Of a DNA stretch of 18,398 nt, positions 16,167 to 18,398 are shown one piece after another. The position numbers and the translations under genes are program-made. Within the stretch, counting starts at the first letter, position 1; every line of letters begins with the position of its first letter. The DNA is taken from NCBI GenBank assembly GCA_035708085.1, contig DASSTE010000033.1, forward strand, positions 1 through 18,398, read 5' to 3'. A model generated the notes under the pieces. It saw nothing but the letters and a program-made list of their open reading frames with translations, did not search any database and was not told the origin of the DNA. The DNA is from DASSBR01 sp035708085. GTDB lineage: Bacteria; Pseudomonadota; Gammaproteobacteria; Natronospirales; DASSBR01.

Positions 16167-17197
16167 TATGCGGCGGTATCCCCGGTTGTTACCGGCTGTG
16201 CGCCGGCGAGCATCGCCACCAGCGCCGTGAGTACCGACCAGGATTCGGCATGGCGCGGCCCCTTGATGATGCGGTCGGCCTCCGCGGCGCGCATCAACAG
16301 CCTGCCGGAAGCGCGTCGACCGAGCCGGCGCAGCGCGCCCTCCACCAGCGCGCGCCGCTTCGTCGGCCAGACCTTGCCGAGTGCCTGCGCCACGGATTTG
16401 CCGGCTCCGGCATCAAAAGCAGCGTCGGCCAAGATCCGGATGTCGCGCGTCAATGCCCATAGCACCAAGGTAGGTGCGACGCCCTCGGCTTTCAAGCCGG
16501 CCAGCATCGCCAGGGCGCGGGCGCTGTTGCCGCCGAGCGCGGCATCGACGAGACCGAAGACGTCATAACGCGCACTGGCCGAGACCGCTGTCTGTACGGC
16601 CGCCAGTCCGACGTGGCCGGGGCCGACGGACAACACGAGCTTGTCGACCTCCTGCGCCGCCGCCAGCAGGTTACCTTCGACCCGCTCCGCCAGCAGCTGT
16701 GCCGCGTCGTCATCCAGTTGCAGTCCACGACTGTGAGCGCGCTGCGCGATCCAGCGCGGCAGATCGCCCGTGCCGACCGGCCAGATTTCGAGCACCGCGC
16801 CCGTCTTGTCGAGCGCCTTCAACCATGTGGGGCCGCCGCCACGCTTATCAAGCTTGGGCGCAATCACCAGCAGCAGCGTGTCGGGCGGCGGCGCGGCGGC
16901 ATAATTCGCCAGCGCCTCGCCGCCATCGCGACCGGCCTTGCCGGATGGCAGGCGCAACTCCAGCAACTGCCGCGATGCGAACAGCGACAGGCTCGCGCCG
17001 GCCGCGGCCAGCCGCCCCCAGTCAAAGCCGCGCTCGGCGAACAGAATTTCGCGATCGGTAAAGCCATCTGCGCGCGCCGCCGCTCGCACCGCATCGGCGG
17101 CCTCCTGCACCAGCAGCGTCTCATCGCCGGCGATCAGGTAGATGGGCAGCAGCGTCTTCTTGAGGTGCGCCGCGAGCGTCTCGGCGCGCAGCTTCAA
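16166..17197 (-). CDS. holA: DNA polymerase III subunit delta
   Basis: The 343-residue protein has the HolA length and pattern: MKLRAETLAAHLKKTLLPIYLIAGDETLLVQEAADAV at the start (the delta-specific GDExLLVQEA segment), SLFASRQLLELRLP, then the helical clamp-loader domain III. Delta opens the sliding clamp by binding beta within the DnaX complex. The start is TTG at 17197: the reading frame has an in-frame stop 21 nt upstream, with no ATG available and no good Shine-Dalgarno, so initiation is probably weak. That suits a low-copy clamp-loader subunit. It heads the cluster, whereas in relatives leuS and lptE precede it; those are absent from the visible upstream region. Confidence 0.95.
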   Translation of the reverse strand: MKLRAETLAAHLKKTLLPIYLIAGDETLLVQEAADAVRAAARADGFTDREILFAERGFDWGRLAAAGASLSLFASRQLLELRLPSGKAGRDGGEALANYAAAPPPDTLLLVIAPKLDKRGGGPTWLKALDKTGAVLEIWPVGTGDLPRWIAQRAHSRGLQLDDDAAQLLAERVEGNLLAAAQEVDKLVLSVGPGHVGLAAVQTAVSASARYDVFGLVDAALGGNSARALAMLAGLKAEGVAPTLVLWALTRDIRILADAAFDAGAGKSVAQALGKVWPTKRRALVEGALRRLGRRASGRLLMRAAEADRIIKGPRHAESWSVLTALVAMLAGAQPVTTGDTAA

Positions 17198-17229
17198 AGG
17201 CGGGACGGAAAGCAGTCAGTCATGTATCC

Positions 17230-17259
17230 ATAATAGCCGCCCCGGCGCCGCAATGTCAC
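17230..17259 (-). promoter_or_regulatory. Candidate sigma70 promoter of the holA cluster
   Basis: On the minus strand GTGACA (17254-17259) lies 18 nt before TATTAT (17230-17235). Each matches the sigma70 consensus at 5 of 6 bases. The -10 ends 32 nt before the holA TTG, giving a short leader. It fits a cluster that has lost, or never had, upstream operon partners here. Confidence 0.5.
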
Positions 17260-17347
17260 CGGTGTCGGCTGGAGCCGCAGCATCGCGCTGTGGCGGCAAT
17301 TCAGGCAGGATGGGCTTGCGGACAGACTGATTGAAACGGAGGATGCA

Positions 17348-17512
17348 ATGAACGACGAAGTTCTGACCGGCCACTGCACCTGCGGCGCCGTCCGCTACGA
17401 AATGATCGGCAAGCCATTGTTCGTGCATTGCTGCCACTGCCGCTGGTGCCAGCGGGAAAGCGGCGCATCATTCGCACTTAACGCAAGCAGTACGCATGAA
17501 TCACCCAGTTAA
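17348..17512 (+). pseudogene. 5' remnant of a GFA-domain (CENP-V/GFA, DUF636) gene
   Basis: A strong ribosome site (GGAGG at 17338-17342, 5 nt spacing) leads into MNDEVLTGHCTCGAVRYEM and CCHCRWCQRESGASFALNA, the canonical N-terminus of the glutathione-dependent formaldehyde-activating enzyme-like Zn fold. C10 and C12 plus C29, C31 and C34 are in place. Intact members have about 120-150 residues. Here family-like sequence stops after residue 46 (17485), followed by eight unrelated residues and a stop, 54 in all. The second half of the Zn fold is therefore lost. The break coincides with the end of the opposing RAYT fragment. The gene faces away from holA. Confidence 0.75.
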
Positions 17513-17651
17513 ACCGTTCGCACACTCGCCCCAACACGTCAAGAAACGCGTGCCGATCTACATCGTCGTGATAAATGTCCTCCTGTCCGTCGCCTCGCGA
17601 CGTGACATGGTAAAGAGCGCCCGCGAATTCAATCCTCAGTGGACGAGCCAT
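17478..17651 (-). pseudogene. 5' remnant of a REP-associated tyrosine transposase (RAYT, Y1_Tnp/IS200-like)
   Basis: This 57-residue frame is too short for standard lists but is unmistakable: MARPLRIEFAGALYHV...SRG, then DIYHDDVDRHAFL and CERFNWVIHAYCL. Full-length RAYTs continue AYCLM-NHYH with the catalytic HuH motif and a downstream Tyr. Here the frame breaks right after AYCL (17484), reads one Arg and stops, so all catalytic residues are gone. RAYTs are domesticated single-strand transposases that disperse REP hairpins. Its 5' flank (17665-17679) holds AACTCAGTGACCCCC, which on the gene's strand reads GGGGTCACTGAGTT and resembles the flanking half-sites I recall for this family; the partner half would lie beyond the break. 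Confidence 0.8.
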
Positions 17652-17700
17652 GGAACGAAAGTCTAACTCAGTGACCCCCTCCTTGGTCGCGAGAAAAACA

Positions 17701-18120
17701 TCAATTCGATCTCCTTATTTCAGCCTTCAGTCTCGAAAAATTAGAGAAAAACGAGATTACTAGGATAATGAGATAAAAGTAGAGGCCAAGCATAACGCTG
17801 ACTGAGACATTAATGTGCCTATAGGCCATGAAAACGTGCGAAGCAAACATCGCCAGCACCACAAAACAGGTTGTTTCCGCCACTATCAATAGGCGGCCCC
17901 AAATGCTTATCTTGATGTCGCTAATACGCGATGGCGTGGGTTGCAAAGGTAAAAATCCCACAAGCGCACAGAATAAAGCTAGAGCCACGAAGAATGAAAA
18001 ACGGCTACCGGTTATCAGAGCACCAATAATTTCTGCAACGACAGCCAAGGCCGCGATAAATGCGGCAACCATGAGAGTGCGCAGCACCACTCTGCCAATG
18101 CTCGCGTAGGGCGTATTCAT
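17701..18120 (-). CDS. Small four-helix integral membrane protein, unknown function
   Basis: From the ATG at 18120 (a GTG one codon upstream is also possible) the protein has 139 residues. Four hydrophobic helices are visible at about 16-37, 41-59, 76-99 and 104-125, with a basic C-terminal tail (RLKAEIRRSN). No family is recognised. The base composition is clearly AT-richer than the housekeeping cluster, with rare-type codons such as ATA and AGA, which points to horizontal acquisition. It starts 29 bp after the stop of a partial ORF on the same strand (18150-18398), so the two may form one unit. Its size and topology suit an immunity protein for a membrane-active or secreted toxin, but that is inference from position only. 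A weak ribosome site makes coupling to the upstream gene likely. Confidence 0.6.
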   Translation of the reverse strand: MNTPYASIGRVVLRTLMVAAFIAALAVVAEIIGALITGSRFSFFVALALFCALVGFLPLQPTPSRISDIKISIWGRLLIVAETTCFVVLAMFASHVFMAYRHINVSVSVMLGLYFYLIILVISFFSNFSRLKAEIRRSN

Positions 18121-18149
18121 CACTGCCAGCGCTTTGAGGGACTAATTCT

Positions 18150-18398
18150 TCAGCACCCGCCGCTTTCATTGCTGATACAGCCCGACGCTTTTTCTGCTAG
18201 TCCTCCCGCTACCGCGCCGGCTCGCTGACCGGAGGCAGATGCAGCCCCCGGCGCAGCAATTCCTCGAGAACTACCGACAAACGCACCAGTGCTGTTTGCA
18301 ATGGCTTGAGCGCTACCACTGATGCCCACCTCAACAGCCGCGCCGGCTGCTCCACCAGCCGCGCTGTAAGCCGCAGCAGTTCCTACCCCGCTGGATAG
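18150..18398 (-). CDS. C-terminal part of a Gly/Ala-rich protein entering from the right edge
   Basis: The minus-strand frame is open from the right edge for 82 codons, ending in TGA at 18150-18152. The other two minus frames and the plus frames are broken here. The translation is rich in Gly, Ala and Ser with glycine-zipper-like spacing (YSAAGGAAGAAVEVGISG; QRAGAVAGGLAEKASG) and ends CISNESGGC. First codon positions are strongly G or A, which favours real coding, while third-position GC is moderate, unlike the cluster. It has no start in the window and no family I recognise. Such tails occur in polymorphic toxins, bacteriocins and structural proteins. It lies 29 bp upstream of the membrane protein gene. 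Confidence 0.45.
   Translation of the reverse strand, partial: LSSGVGTAAAYSAAGGAAGAAVEVGISGSAQAIANSTGAFVGSSRGIAAPGAASASGQRAGAVAGGLAEKASGCISNESGGC

Noticed and set aside
17194..17437. Short minus-strand frames of 61 and 73 residues upstream of holA
   Set aside because: They overlap the promoter and the GFA remnant on the other strand, and show no family pattern or ribosome site.
1..18398. CRISPR arrays, tRNA or rRNA genes
   Set aside because: No regularly spaced direct repeats and no cloverleaf or rRNA-like segments were seen on either strand; the repeats found are isolated hairpins or a short 13-bp pair.

Overview
The window comes from a GC-rich gammaproteobacterium. The minus-strand order holA-nadD-rsfS-rlmH-maf-rng-yhdP-tldD joins two blocks that are separate in Escherichia coli (holA/nadD/rsfS/rlmH and maf/rng/yhdP/tldD). 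From memory this is the Xanthomonadales/Rhodanobacteraceae arrangement. A REP-type hairpin with a GTAG foot and a fragment of a REP-associated tyrosine transposase (RAYT) fit the same group. No species call is possible from sequence alone.

Layout: (1) 1-3308, minus: a large secreted multidomain protein, cut by the left edge, with signal peptide, PPC-like domain, BNR/Asp-box propeller, Fn3 and PKD domains. (2) 3309-4110: a divergent TetR-family regulator. Two GTAC-centred imperfect palindromes in the shared 172-bp spacer are candidate operators. (3) 4222-5310, plus: a periplasmic M23 peptidoglycan endopeptidase. It converges, with only 3 bp between stop codons, on (4) 5314-7305, minus: an exported M1 metallopeptidase. 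(5) 7306-7566: a gap holding a long imperfect inverted repeat. (6) 7567-17197, minus: an eight-gene housekeeping cluster. Six of its seven junctions are tight, abutting or overlapping (the yhdP-rng gap is 48 bp). The maf-rng gap is 134 bp and carries the REP-like element. (7) 17198-18398: an accessory scar. A plausible sigma70 promoter drives holA. Beyond it a GFA-domain gene and a RAYT gene, in convergent orientation, are both broken at one junction near 17484-17489. They are followed by an AT-richer four-helix membrane protein and the Gly/Ala-rich C-terminus of a protein that enters from the right edge.

The housekeeping cluster serves replication (HolA), NAD synthesis (NadD), ribosome maturation (RsfS, RlmH), nucleotide pool and RNA handling (Maf, RNase G), envelope phospholipid transport (YhdP) and peptide or modifier proteolysis (TldD). 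The left third is secreted or envelope hydrolase and adhesin-like material. The most unusual parts are the scar upstream of holA, with a possible toxin/immunity-like pair beyond it, and the three kinds of intergenic repeat. I did not find a clear new biological system; the right-edge pair is the best candidate but is only partly visible.
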